Assembly (NCBI GenBank): GCA_964450915.1
Contig: CAYVFG010000005.1
Span: 1 to 48,894 of the forward strand
Source of the DNA: HO2-45-11b sp964450915
Lineage (GTDB): Bacteria > Patescibacteriota > Andersenbacteria > UBA10190
Length of the DNA: 48,894 nt
Direction: 5' to 3'
The notes beneath the pieces are model-generated. The model searched no databases. It had not been told where the DNA came from and saw only the letters and a program-made list of their open reading frames with translations. The position numbers and the translations under genes were made by a program. Positions 40,981 to 48,894 of the stretch are shown here, piece by piece (position 1 is the first letter of the stretch; every line of letters begins with the position of its first letter).

Positions 40981-41634
40981 ATGAAACTTCTCTTAACGTC
41001 TGCGGGGTTTGAAAATCAAGCAATAATTAATGCTCTCCGCAAGTTGCTTGGAAAAGAATGTAAGGATGCTAATCTCGTTTTTATTTCAACGGCAGCAAAT
41101 ATGGAACCGGGGGATAAAGGCTGGCTCATTAAAGATTTTGTTGCGTGTCAACAACTTGGATTTAAGCAATTGGACATCATAGATATTGCCTCGGTTCCTC
41201 AAGAAGTATGGAAACCTCGGTTGGAGGTTGCTGATGTAATTATGGTTGGTGGCGGAAATACGTCATATCTTATGGCGCAAATTAAGAAATCTGGCCTTGC
41301 AGATGCGCTCCCCGAGTTTCTTAAAACGCGCCTCTATGTTGGCGTGAGTGCTGGAAGTATGGTGATGGCTCCAAGTCTACAAGAACAAGAAATGCAAAGA
41401 TTATACGAAGAGGAAATTACAAATGATGACACAAGTCAGGGACTAGGCGTTGTAGATTTTTTAGTTGTCCCGCACTTAAATTCAGAATATTTTCCGCATG
41501 TTGCAGAATTAATTGACGAAGTAGCAAAAGGTATAGCTATGCCATTGTATGTAATAGATGATAAAACAGCTGTGCAAGTTGTAGATGGCAAAGTTGATGT
41601 TGTGTCGGAGGGGGAGTGGAGAAGATATAATTAA
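40981..41634 (+). CDS. peptidase S51 (dipeptidase E-like)
   Basis: A 217-residue protein. MVGGGNTSYLM and YVGVSAGSMVMAP carry the oxyanion and nucleophile-elbow Ser (GxSAGS); VVPHLNSEYFP supplies the His region. Members cut Asp-X dipeptides or process cyanophycin-like peptides. TATCGT lies 6 nt before ATG. After it, 41635-41700 is AT-rich and holds a likely promoter for the next gene. Confidence 0.85.
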   Translation: MKLLLTSAGFENQAIINALRKLLGKECKDANLVFISTAANMEPGDKGWLIKDFVACQQLGFKQLDIIDIASVPQEVWKPRLEVADVIMVGGGNTSYLMAQIKKSGLADALPEFLKTRLYVGVSAGSMVMAPSLQEQEMQRLYEEEITNDDTSQGLGVVDFLVVPHLNSEYFPHVAELIDEVAKGIAMPLYVIDDKTAVQVVDGKVDVVSEGEWRRYN

Positions 41635-41761
41635 GATTTTGGGGCACGCTTGTAGGTTATTGAAAAATATTTGACAAAATAATAAATATAATTTATTGTG
41701 CAATACGGTTTAGTTGGACTTTAAAAACAAGGATCTTTTCTCAGATATAGGGAGGTGGTAC

Positions 41762-42514
41762 ATGAAGCGGCATTATGCAATAGTTGCGCTGTTGCTCGTT
41801 ACGACAACGGCATTTTCCGGCAATGCTTGGTATGCAATGGCGGTAACGTTTGGAGCCAAAGACCCGTTATTCGATGTGATTGCCTTGGCAATTTCCGTCA
41901 TTGGCCATGAATTTGGTCACTGGATTGCACTCGAAATGTTCGGCGTCAAAAGTGTGATGGGTGTAATAGTGGTGTTGGGGTGGGCGGCGCCTTTCGACGA
42001 CGAAGCGGTGCAGAAGTTAGAAAAACTGACTTGGGAAAAGCAGGTTGTAATTTTGTTTGCAGGTCCTTTCGCGAACTTAGTTATGATTTCTGGTGCCTTC
42101 TTGGTATGGGGTATTGGCGTTCTGCCTGATGACTATCTTCAATGGTTTGCAAACCTTAATGGAGCAATTGGATTTTTCAACCTATTTCCACTTTGGCGAT
42201 TAGACGGTGCTGGTATCATGCAGTATGTCATTAGAAGTCTTCGTCCGCGGGATCGGGCCAGATACGTCGAAAGCGGTTTCTTGGTGTTCTCCTCTACCCT
42301 GACGTTTGTCTTTGCAATGGGAGGCTCGACGTTTCCTATTTTTTCTCCGCTATTTTTCTACTTTGGGTTGCGTTCGTTGGCTAAGGCTTCACACAGTTGC
42401 TCCTCTTGGGATGAGCGCGCGATGCCTGAGAAGTCTGCAAAAATAGCGCTAAGTCTATACCTTATTCTGATGTGTGTTCTGTATGTTGTCTCAGAAAACA
42501 CAAATCGCTTCTAA
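41762..42514 (+). CDS. M50-family intramembrane metalloprotease (site-2 protease-like)
   Basis: A 250-residue membrane protein. VIGHEFGHWIAL is HExxH within a helix, and FNLFPLWRLDGAGIM supplies the third zinc ligand (NxxPxxxLDG type). No PDZ domain is present. It should cut transmembrane proteins within the bilayer. GGGAGGTGG lies just before ATG 41762, so the longer frame from 41714 is not used. Only a weak terminator (ACCTCC/GGGGGT with TTTTCTTTT, about 42557-42585) follows. Confidence 0.82.
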   Translation: MKRHYAIVALLLVTTTAFSGNAWYAMAVTFGAKDPLFDVIALAISVIGHEFGHWIALEMFGVKSVMGVIVVLGWAAPFDDEAVQKLEKLTWEKQVVILFAGPFANLVMISGAFLVWGIGVLPDDYLQWFANLNGAIGFFNLFPLWRLDGAGIMQYVIRSLRPRDRARYVESGFLVFSSTLTFVFAMGGSTFPIFSPLFFYFGLRSLAKASHSCSSWDERAMPEKSAKIALSLYLILMCVLYVVSENTNRF

Positions 42515-42588
42515 GCGCATGCGCTAGGAACTCCCGAAGATGAAACAAAAATACCTCCGCGATTGTATCAAGGGGGTTTTCTTTTACC

Positions 42589-43998
42589 CTAAATCTTCAC
42601 AATCCTTGGTCCTTGCGGCGTGTCTTCAATCCGGTAGCCTTGCTCTGCAATCTCTTGGCGGAGCGCATCTGCGCGCATGTAGTTTTTTGCTTTTTTTGCT
42701 TCTTCTCGGTCTTGTGCAAGGGATTGGATAGTAACCGGCACTTCTTCTTCCTTCGATTCTTTTGCAAGAGGATCAAGGATGCCGATTACGCTATCCATGC
42801 TCAGTAATTGGGAAGACAGCTGAGATGCAATCTCAGTATTATTTGCATCCAACGCCTTATTTAATTCTTTTGTTGTTTCGAGGAATATTGCGAACGCTTT
42901 AGATGTATTGAGGTCATCTTGGAGGGCGGAGATAAACTGAGAAGGTGCTATTTCATCTTTCTTCCAATTAGAAAGGGGAAGGCGCGCCAATACCTTTGTA
43001 ATACTTTCTACATGCCCCTGGAATTCATCCAATAATTCCCATGAGAAATCTATTGGGGAGCGGTAATGATGCGCGAATACGAGAAGTCTAAGTGCAAGCG
43101 GAGAATAGTTTTTTTCTTTCAGCGTATCTATGGTAATAACTTCGCCTTCGCGCTTTGCCATCTTTTTGCCGGCAAGCATCAAGTGCCTGTTGTGCATCCA
43201 GATGTTTACAAACGGCTTACCAGTTGCGCCCTCGGATTGCGCAATTTCGTTTTCATGATGAGGAAAGCGGTTGTCTTCGCCGCCGGTATGAATATCGATT
43301 GTTTCGCCCAGCTCTTCCATGCTCATAGCAGAACATTCAATGTGCCAGCCAGGGTACCCTTTGCCCCATGGGGAATCCCATAGCTGCAGATGCGTGTCAT
43401 CGATCATCCAGAGCGCAAAGTCTTGCGGATGTTTTTTTTCGTTTCGCACTTCAACTCGGTGCCCTGCGTCTATGTTTTTTATATCATTGCCGGAAAGTTC
43501 CCCGTATTTTGGAAACGTCGAGATATCAAAATACACTCCGGAGTCTGTTATATACGCATGTTTATTTGCGAGCAACTTTTCGATAAGCGTAATCATACTT
43601 GCGACATGCTCGCTTGCGCGCGGATATTGGTCGGTATGCTGAATGTTTAATGCGTCGATATCTTGGAAAAATAATTCAGTCTGATATTTGGCAATATCTT
43701 GCGGAGTTTTTTGTTGCGCCTTTGCTTCTTTTTCCAGTTTATCTTCGCCTTCGTCTATTTCATCCTGGGTCAAATGGCCAACGTCAGTGATGTTCGTCAC
43801 GTCATGAATCTGATAGCCGAGCAAGAGCAGGGTTCTGCGTAAAAAATCTGCATTGAGGAACCTGCGCATATTGCCGATATGCTGGCGCTTGTAGACGGTT
43901 GGTCCGCAGTTGTAGATTGTAACAGCATCTGTTTTGGAAACCGGTTTTAACTCTTCTTGTTCTCGTGTTCGCGAATTGTACAGGTGTATAGGCTGCAT
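42589..43998 (-). CDS. cysS: cysteinyl-tRNA synthetase
   Basis: A 469-residue class I synthetase. YNCGPTVYKRQHIGNMRRF has the first zinc Cys and the HIGH-type motif (HIGN); GWHIECSAMSMEELG and PHHENEIAQSE add zinc ligands; KMSKS reads KMAKR in LAGKKMAKREG. The C-terminal helical domain ends KNYMRADALRQEIAEQGYRI. The changed KMSKS triplet is tolerated in some CysS proteins. It is monocistronic. Confidence 0.95.
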   Translation of the reverse strand: MQPIHLYNSRTREQEELKPVSKTDAVTIYNCGPTVYKRQHIGNMRRFLNADFLRRTLLLLGYQIHDVTNITDVGHLTQDEIDEGEDKLEKEAKAQQKTPQDIAKYQTELFFQDIDALNIQHTDQYPRASEHVASMITLIEKLLANKHAYITDSGVYFDISTFPKYGELSGNDIKNIDAGHRVEVRNEKKHPQDFALWMIDDTHLQLWDSPWGKGYPGWHIECSAMSMEELGETIDIHTGGEDNRFPHHENEIAQSEGATGKPFVNIWMHNRHLMLAGKKMAKREGEVITIDTLKEKNYSPLALRLLVFAHHYRSPIDFSWELLDEFQGHVESITKVLARLPLSNWKKDEIAPSQFISALQDDLNTSKAFAIFLETTKELNKALDANNTEIASQLSSQLLSMDSVIGILDPLAKESKEEEVPVTIQSLAQDREEAKKAKNYMRADALRQEIAEQGYRIEDTPQGPRIVKI

Positions 43999-44065
43999 GT
44001 AGTATCCATTGTACGGGGGGATTGGCGCACATTCAACAATTTATGTACTTAAGAAGGAGGCAGAC

Positions 44066-44713
44066 ATGTCTTCAGGGCAACGTTCCGTATCGTTTGACTT
44101 GGATGGAGTGGTGTTCAGGGATCAGGCTCCGCAGTTTATTGTATTCATGAAGCAAGATCGCGGATTGCCGTTTAATGATGATCTGTTTGCTCAAACTCAC
44201 AGTTGGAGCAAAGCTCTGGGGCTGGAAGTCCCGCAGATCAATGAGCTGTTTGCAGATTTTGCAATTCAGGGTCCGCGTCCGCAGTTTGTACCTGGTGCCG
44301 AAGAAGGGCTACGAGCGATCAGTAGAAGTGCGGTATTGCACTTAAATACTGCGCGATATGCGCATGCTCTCAACGTGGCGGTAGCAGTGTTGGGCGAAGC
44401 AGGAATCATTCACCATTATCAGCATGGGGGAATGTCGAAGAGAAAGGCTGTTCCGCTGTGTCAGTATGAGATCCCGATCCATGTCGAAGATAGTACGGAG
44501 GATATTCATCTTATTCTGCAGCAGTCGAATGCTACCGTGATTCAGTTTCCATCGTATGCTCCTGGCTCAAAAGTTTCTGCAATTCAGCATGATCGGGTGC
44601 ATGTGCTCCCGTCTGTACTTAAAGCAGGACTTCTTTCACAAGATGAGGTCCTGGAAGGATGCTGGGCCGAGCTATTGGAGTACCTGGGCATTGATGTTCC
44701 TGCTTGTGTGTAG
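44066..44713 (+). CDS. HAD-superfamily hydrolase
   Basis: A 215-residue protein. VSFDLDGVVFRD is HAD motif I with the nucleophile and acid Asp, LHLNTAR motif II, the Lys in MSKRKAVPL motif III and IHVEDSTEDI motif IV. It is probably a phosphatase of unknown substrate; the cap insert is small and helical. AAGGAGG precedes ATG 44066 and a terminator follows. Confidence 0.82.
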   Translation: MSSGQRSVSFDLDGVVFRDQAPQFIVFMKQDRGLPFNDDLFAQTHSWSKALGLEVPQINELFADFAIQGPRPQFVPGAEEGLRAISRSAVLHLNTARYAHALNVAVAVLGEAGIIHHYQHGGMSKRKAVPLCQYEIPIHVEDSTEDIHLILQQSNATVIQFPSYAPGSKVSAIQHDRVHVLPSVLKAGLLSQDEVLEGCWAELLEYLGIDVPACV

Positions 44714-44726
44714 TAATGTACGATTT

Positions 44727-44752
44727 TCGCCGCGAGGGATGCGGCGATTTTT
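44727..44752 (+). terminator. intrinsic terminator after the HAD gene
   Basis: TCGCCGC and GCGGCGA pair around GAGGGAT, followed by TTTTT. It touches the 3' end of the convergent CorA-like gene. Confidence 0.87.
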
Positions 44753-45624
44753 CATAACACTCGCTTTTTCTTTGCTCTGCCAAAAATGAAAATAAGTACA
44801 ATGATTAAGAACGCGATGATTCCCCAGAAAAAGACACTGTCGAGAATTGTTGCGCCTGCTCGGTGAGGATTGAAGACGTTGATGATGGCTAGAAACGGAA
44901 TAGCCAAGATGGAGTATGAGAAAATGCTTCGAAGCAATTCGTTTTCTTGATGCTGCAGGAGGGAGTCGTTGGTGTTGCGCAATTCTTGCATGCTGCTGTG
45001 CAATGCTTGCAAGGTGTACCACATTTGCTCCGCTTGGTTGTGAATGTGCGACAATACTTCTTGCTCGGGAATAGTGAATGCGTATTGCCGGTGGATAGAT
45101 TGGAACAGTCCTTTTTGGGGAAGTGCAATCCGATGAAAATCCAAAACATCTCGCGATAGTACGGCGATTTCCTCTACCATTTTGCGTTCATTGCCATGGA
45201 AGATGGCATCTTCCGCGATTTCTACGCGTTTGAGCAGATGGTGAATTTTTTTCAATGTAGCAGTATTTAGGCGGTCGATAATGGTAAACGCCAGCGAAAG
45301 CGGGCTTGTGCCGGTTTCTTGATACGCATCCGGATTATTTGAATAATCTGCAAAAATCTCATCAAGCATTGGGATTGCTGAGCGGGTAATGGTGGCGAGA
45401 TTGTCTTTTTGTATAATGAACGCAATTGTTCGATTTTCTATCGATTTCACCGTATGTTCTCGAATTGGAACGTGGATCAATATTATTTTGTAGTCGCTTC
45501 GAACAATAAATTGCGGCCCCTGGTTCCCGTGCACGATTAATTCGCTGTCCAATTTCGACAACTTCGCATCTCGCGTCGCTTGTACGAGATCTTCGTTTGA
45601 AGGAGATGAATTATGTTTCCACAT
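44752..45624 (-). CDS. CorA-like membrane protein lacking the GMN motif
   Basis: A 290-residue protein with CorA layout: a soluble alpha/beta domain, a long helix (residues about 130-230) and two C-terminal transmembrane helices (YSILAIPFLAIINVF and SVFFWGIIAFLIIVLIFIFG) with a basic tail. After helix 1, the selectivity motif GMN of Mg2+ channels is replaced by NVFNPH. It may carry another ion, or be non-conducting. ATG 45624 faces the lipoprotein gene, sharing a TATAAT-containing promoter region. Confidence 0.75.
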   Translation of the reverse strand: MWKHNSSPSNEDLVQATRDAKLSKLDSELIVHGNQGPQFIVRSDYKIILIHVPIREHTVKSIENRTIAFIIQKDNLATITRSAIPMLDEIFADYSNNPDAYQETGTSPLSLAFTIIDRLNTATLKKIHHLLKRVEIAEDAIFHGNERKMVEEIAVLSRDVLDFHRIALPQKGLFQSIHRQYAFTIPEQEVLSHIHNQAEQMWYTLQALHSSMQELRNTNDSLLQHQENELLRSIFSYSILAIPFLAIINVFNPHRAGATILDSVFFWGIIAFLIIVLIFIFGRAKKKRVL

Positions 45625-45626
45625 CG

Positions 45627-45635
45627 TGGTATAAT
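45627..45635 (+). promoter_or_regulatory. extended -10 promoter of the lipoprotein gene
   Basis: TGGTATAAT lies 6 nt before ATG 45642, predicting a leaderless mRNA. Confidence 0.6.
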
Positions 45636-45641
45636 CATATC

Positions 45642-46808
45642 ATGAATCGAATGTCAGTTTTTGCATTGCCGGTACTTATGATAGGCATGCTGGCGCTGGG
45701 AGGATGTTCTCGCACAACTCCAATTCAGCAAACGCCTCCGGGCGGAACGTATGTATCAACAAGTGCGGGTGCGCTATTTGAGCAATCCGTAAAAACAACA
45801 AACAGTCCTGACGCGACAATCGCTAGTTACGATTTAGGAAAAATTCATCGTTCATTCCAAGATTCTGCGCTTGTGTATATTGCGGCGGGCAAAGACGGTA
45901 TGGTGATATCTCATGACGACGGCGCAACATGGGCAACCGTTCCTCTTCCGCTTGCGGGAGTTATAGATGTAGTCCAAACGAAATCCGGAGTGCTGCTTGC
46001 ATCGGGAGTTGATTCTGCGGGGCAGGGAATTGTTACCAGGAGCACCGATGGCGGAAAAACGTGGCAAAATATGCTCACGCTGCCGATAGATAAGAACAGC
46101 AAGTCGTTCCAAATTATTAAGGGCGGATCAAGCGCCCCGGCCAGCATTATTGCGATGGAGGCGGATTTGTTCCAGCCGAATCGCGTATGGGCGGGGACGA
46201 ACGACGGAACCATTTTTGCCGGCGAGCAAGACGGAAGAACGTGGAGAAAAGTTGCCGACATTACGAGCAGGGCTTCGCAAATTACGGGCGATAGATCGGG
46301 TGCGGGGGTAGTGCGATTAATGCCGTCTCCGTTTAATGCGAACGACATGCTCATTGTTACGAAGGATAATCGGTTGGTGGAATTAAAAGACGGAACGCTC
46401 ACTGAAATAAAAGTTCCTGTTAATTTTGATCAGCAGACTCCATTTGGCGTAAATATTGGATCTCAAAAAGTATTGAGCGCATCGTATGTTCCCGGATTTA
46501 AGGATGCATTATTTGTGGGTACGGATACGAGCGCTGTAGTGACGCGCGACGGAGGAAAGAGCTGGATTGCCCTGAAGTTGCCGCTAGATGCCTCCAAGAC
46601 GCTATCAAGCAATGTGGTTACATTAAGCCCTACGAATATCAATCGCATGTTCGTGATTGCGGATGGTATTGTGTATCGATCGGAAGATGGGGGAAGCACA
46701 TGGAATACGACAGACATCGGCCCTGCAGGGTACCCGGTGACAGATATTTCCATCAACCCTGCAAATGCGGCGCACATGCTCGCAGTGGTCAAAAAACCGT
46801 CTGCATAA
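45642..46808 (+). CDS. lipoprotein with BNR/Ycf48-type beta-propeller
   Basis: A 388-residue protein with a lipoprotein signal (MIGMLALGGC lipobox, lipidated Cys at about residue 22). The rest has repeated BNR/Asp-box motifs: SHDDGATWATV, STDGGKTWQNM, TRDGGKSWIAL and SEDGGSTWNTT, typical of sortilin/Ycf48/sialidase-type propellers. Such proteins bind partners or sugars at the cell surface. No catalytic sialidase residues are evident. It stands just upstream of the heat-shock operon but has a separate promoter. Confidence 0.85.
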   Translation: MNRMSVFALPVLMIGMLALGGCSRTTPIQQTPPGGTYVSTSAGALFEQSVKTTNSPDATIASYDLGKIHRSFQDSALVYIAAGKDGMVISHDDGATWATVPLPLAGVIDVVQTKSGVLLASGVDSAGQGIVTRSTDGGKTWQNMLTLPIDKNSKSFQIIKGGSSAPASIIAMEADLFQPNRVWAGTNDGTIFAGEQDGRTWRKVADITSRASQITGDRSGAGVVRLMPSPFNANDMLIVTKDNRLVELKDGTLTEIKVPVNFDQQTPFGVNIGSQKVLSASYVPGFKDALFVGTDTSAVVTRDGGKSWIALKLPLDASKTLSSNVVTLSPTNINRMFVIADGIVYRSEDGGSTWNTTDIGPAGYPVTDISINPANAAHMLAVVKKPSA

Positions 46809-46814
46809 AACCTC

Positions 46815-46842
46815 TTGACACTAGCACTCGATGCGTTAGAGT
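46815..46842 (+). promoter_or_regulatory. heat-shock promoter of hrcA
   Basis: TTGACA at 46815-46820, a 16-bp spacer and TAGAGT at 46837-46842. The start codon at 46851 is 8 nt further, predicting a leaderless transcript. Confidence 0.65.
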
Positions 46843-46847
46843 GCTAA
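46821..46847 (+). promoter_or_regulatory. CIRCE operator
   Basis: CTAGCACTC, 9 bases, GAGTGCTAA: the HrcA-binding inverted repeat with one change from consensus (TTAGCACTC). It covers the spacer and -10 box, so bound HrcA would block RNA polymerase. Confidence 0.95.
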
Positions 46848-46850
46848 TAT

Positions 46851-47570
46851 ATGCAAATGGATTATCGATTAGCACACGTACTCCGCGGAGTCGTTGACGA
46901 ATATATTGCAACGGGAAAGCCGGTCGGATCTGAGCGGCTTTTAGAGGTGTTGGGAATTCCCGTGAGCTCCGCGACGGTTAGGAATTTGCTGCGAGAATTG
47001 GAAGATTTGGGGTATGTAGAGCAGCCTCATACATCTGCTGGCAGAATTCCTACTGATAAAGGGTATCGATATTATATCGACCAATTAACATTTAAGGACC
47101 CTTCGGAGCAGAAAGTTCAATCGATAAAACATAAATATCAAGAATATCAGGAAGAGTTCGACCGCCCTGCGCAAGCGCTTGCAACCATGCTCGCAGATAT
47201 GACGCATGCAATGGCTATTACGAGCATGCTTGGCAGCAGGGATATTTACGGATCAGGAATTTCGAAATTATTTCAATTCATAGACGAGGATACGCAAAAT
47301 GCCGTACAAGAAGCATCTATTTTGCTCGATAATATTCATGAATATGTAAATAAATTTGCAGATGCAAATACGGACGCAGCTCATGTGTATATTGGGCAAG
47401 AGAACCCGGTATTTGAATCGAAGCACACCAGTATGATCGTGCGCACGATGCGCTTGCCGACAGGAGAGACGGCGCTCCTCTTGATAGCAGGGCCGAAGCG
47501 GATGCAGTATCGCAAGAATGTGGGAACGATAAATGCAGTAGCGTCTTTACTTGAGAATACTAATGAATAA
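46851..47570 (+). CDS. hrcA: heat-inducible repressor HrcA (short form)
   Basis: A 239-residue repressor; most HrcA proteins are about 340. The winged-helix N-terminus is intact (LAHVLRGVVDEYIATGKPVG, SSATVRNLLRELEDLGYVEQ, PHTSAGRIPTDKGYRYYID). A shortened dimerisation part follows, ending in VGTINAVASLLE; the inserted domain seems reduced. It binds CIRCE and needs GroEL in other bacteria. An in-frame ATG at 46857 is an alternative start. It is the first gene of the operon. Confidence 0.92.
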   Translation: MQMDYRLAHVLRGVVDEYIATGKPVGSERLLEVLGIPVSSATVRNLLRELEDLGYVEQPHTSAGRIPTDKGYRYYIDQLTFKDPSEQKVQSIKHKYQEYQEEFDRPAQALATMLADMTHAMAITSMLGSRDIYGSGISKLFQFIDEDTQNAVQEASILLDNIHEYVNKFADANTDAAHVYIGQENPVFESKHTSMIVRTMRLPTGETALLLIAGPKRMQYRKNVGTINAVASLLENTNE

Positions 47571-47573
47571 CCT

Positions 47574-48047
47574 ATGAAAGAAAAAAATCACAAAAAACAG
47601 GAACCGAAACACGAGGCAAAGGAACATTTAAAAGAGCATGAATATTTAGCAGGATGGAAGCGCGCGCGGGCAGATCTGGAAAATTTGCAGAAGCGCACAG
47701 ATATCGAAAAGCAAACGTACAGGACCTTTTTAAAACGAGACATCGCAGAAACGTTGATACCGCTGGCAGATAATTTTAAGTCGCTCGTTACTCATGCGCC
47801 CGATACGAGCAAGGACCCTTGGGCGGCAGGGGTGGTGCATGTGGCCAGGCAATTCGAGCAGACTCTCGCGGATTTCGGCATAGAAGTGATAGAAAAAATC
47901 GGAGAGGCGTTTGATCCGGCAATTCACGAAGCAGTAGACGAGGTGGAGAGTGAAGATCAAATAGGAAAAGTAGTAGAGGTTGTGCAGGCTGGGTACAAGA
48001 TAGGGGATACGACGATACGGCCGGCAAAAGTAAAAATAGGTAAATAA
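47574..48047 (+). CDS. grpE: nucleotide exchange factor GrpE
   Basis: A 157-residue protein. The N-terminal charged coiled coil leads to LAGWKRARADLENLQKRTDI, then LIPLADNFKSLVTHAP and the C-terminal wing with FDPAIHEAVDEVES and VVEVVQAGYKIGDTTIRPAK. It releases ADP from DnaK. It starts 3 bases after hrcA. Confidence 0.95.
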   Translation: MKEKNHKKQEPKHEAKEHLKEHEYLAGWKRARADLENLQKRTDIEKQTYRTFLKRDIAETLIPLADNFKSLVTHAPDTSKDPWAAGVVHVARQFEQTLADFGIEVIEKIGEAFDPAIHEAVDEVESEDQIGKVVEVVQAGYKIGDTTIRPAKVKIGK

Positions 48048-48071
48048 TAATTCGTAATTAACACATATCTT

Positions 48072-48894
48072 ATGAGCAAAATATTAGGAATCGACTTAGG
48101 AACAACAAACTCTGCAATGGCAGTAATGGAAGGCGGCAAGCCAACCATTTTGGAAAATAGCGAAGGGAACAGAACGACGCCTTCCGTGGTTGCGATGAGC
48201 AAGACGGGGGAACGCTTAGTGGGAACGCTGGCGAAGCGTCAAGCAGTGGTAAATAGCGCGCAGACCATTTATTCTGCAAAGCGATTAATCGGCCGCATGT
48301 ACGATGATCCGACAACGCAAAAAGAAAAAGCAATGCTGCCGTACGCTATTCAGAAAGGCGCAGACGGGGGAGTAGAGATTAAGTTCGGAGACAAGTGGGT
48401 GCGCCCGGCTGAAATTGCAGCAATGGTATTGCAGAAATTAAAAGCAGATGCGGAGGCAAAACTTGGTACTACTATTACCGAAGCCGTTATTACGGTACCT
48501 GCATACTTCGACGACTCTCAGCGCAAAGCGACGAAGGATGCCGGAGCAATTGCAGGTCTTGATGTAAAGCGCATTATCAACGAACCGACTGCAGCTGCGC
48601 TCGCGTATGGATTAGATAAAAAGAAAGATGAAAAAATCTGCGTATTCGACTTGGGCGGAGGAACATTCGACGTGTCTATCTTGGAAGTAGGGGAAGATAC
48701 GATCGAAGTGCTTGCAACGCACGGTGATACGCATTTGGGCGGAGACGATTTCGATCAGCGCATTATCGATTGGATCGTTAAGGAATTCATGCAAACGGAC
48801 GGCATCGATTTGAGCAAAGACCCAATGGCATTACAACGTTTGAAGGAGGCTGCTGAGCGCGCAAAGTTGGAACTCTCAAGTTCTCAAACAACCG
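48072..48894 (+). CDS. dnaK: chaperone DnaK, N-terminal part (runs off the window)
   Basis: The first 274 residues of Hsp70's ATPase domain: ILGIDLGTTNSAMAVMEGGK, SEGNRTTPSVVAM, ITVPAYFDDSQRKATKDAG, RIINEPTAAALAYGLD and VFDLGGGTFDVSIL. It folds unfolded proteins with GrpE and DnaJ. The frame is open to the last base; the substrate-binding domain lies outside. dnaJ may follow. Confidence 0.97.
   Translation, partial: MSKILGIDLGTTNSAMAVMEGGKPTILENSEGNRTTPSVVAMSKTGERLVGTLAKRQAVVNSAQTIYSAKRLIGRMYDDPTTQKEKAMLPYAIQKGADGGVEIKFGDKWVRPAEIAAMVLQKLKADAEAKLGTTITEAVITVPAYFDDSQRKATKDAGAIAGLDVKRIINEPTAAALAYGLDKKKDEKICVFDLGGGTFDVSILEVGEDTIEVLATHGDTHLGGDDFDQRIIDWIVKEFMQTDGIDLSKDPMALQRLKEAAERAKLELSSSQTT

Noticed and set aside
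1..48894. Alternative genetic code (UGA as Gly or Trp)
   Set aside because: Many genes end in TGA at the expected place, including the Clp N-domain, phosphodiesterase, manC and GT2 genes, and no conserved domain is interrupted by in-frame TGA.
1..48894. CRISPR array, insertion sequence, prophage or integrative element
   Set aside because: No regular repeat-spacer pattern, transposase, integrase or phage structural gene was seen.

Overview
The window looks like a piece of a Candidate Phyla Radiation (Patescibacteria) chromosome. This is inferred from several features: short, tightly packed genes; many membrane-anchored or secreted proteins of unknown role; a short HrcA; a reduced dcw (division and cell wall) cluster of mraZ-rsmH-ftsL-ftsI plus one Mur-ligase-like gene; a riboflavin kinase without its usual FAD synthetase half; and an archaeal-type TyrRS. 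TGA is an ordinary stop here (many genes end in it, and the only Trp tRNA seen has a CCA anticodon), so this is genetic code 11. No transposase, integrase, CRISPR array or phage gene was seen. The exact phylum or class cannot be fixed by eye.

Layout. 1-3152: two tandem membrane-anchored beta-helix (pectate-lyase-like) proteins. 3153-3519: a hairpin-rich non-coding stretch and the promoter of an orphan Clp N-domain protein. 4027-6385: abutting tRNA-Thr/tRNA-Tyr genes divergent from an archaeal-type tyrosyl-tRNA synthetase, then an ATP-grasp protein and a DUF1653 protein. 6496-10457: a phosphodiesterase-family protein, tRNA-Thr, an anchored propeller-like protein, L33 and an unknown protein. 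10498-13840 (minus strand): PQ-loop membrane protein, Nudix hydrolase, GIY-YIG protein, tRNA-Trp, sortase, a 58-residue histone-fold protein and a CAP-domain protein. 13870-22129: manC-mltG, rplJ-rplL behind an L10 leader, coiled-coil proteins, a PP2C-propeller membrane protein and a winged-helix regulator with a DUF2238 membrane protein. 22279-28176: a PgeF-like protein, then the dcw cluster behind an unusually long MraZ-box array. 28203-33322: tRNA-Glu, small accessory genes, superoxide dismutase, riboflavin kinase, RmuC, a free-standing structured RNA and LexA. 33415-38862: PIN protein, coiled-coil/lytic transglycosylase, GT2 glycosyltransferase, a WecA/MraY-like transferase, DUF192 protein and L21. 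38886-46808: RecR and DnaB, S51 and M50 peptidases, CysS, HAD protein, CorA-like protein and a lipoprotein. 46851-48894: CIRCE-controlled hrcA-grpE-dnaK, with dnaK running off the edge.

How it works together. Much of the window serves the envelope: precursor synthesis and polymerisation (ManC, GT2, WecA-like, FtsI, Mur-like), remodelling (MltG, the coiled-coil transglycosylase), protein anchoring (sortase) and surface proteins (beta-helix, CAP, propellers). The rest is translation, replication and repair, and stress response.

Most notable observations: (1) an archaeal/eukaryal-type TyrRS beside a short-variable-arm tRNA-Tyr with a C1:G72 pair, i.e. an apparently complete orthogonal Tyr pair in a bacterium; (2) a minimal bacterial histone; (3) two gene-start styles, with about fifteen genes having a -10 box 6-8 nt before the start codon (leaderless mRNAs) and about eleven mostly monocistronic genes having a strong Shine-Dalgarno and their own terminator; (4) two uncharacterised structured RNAs and one attenuator-like leader.
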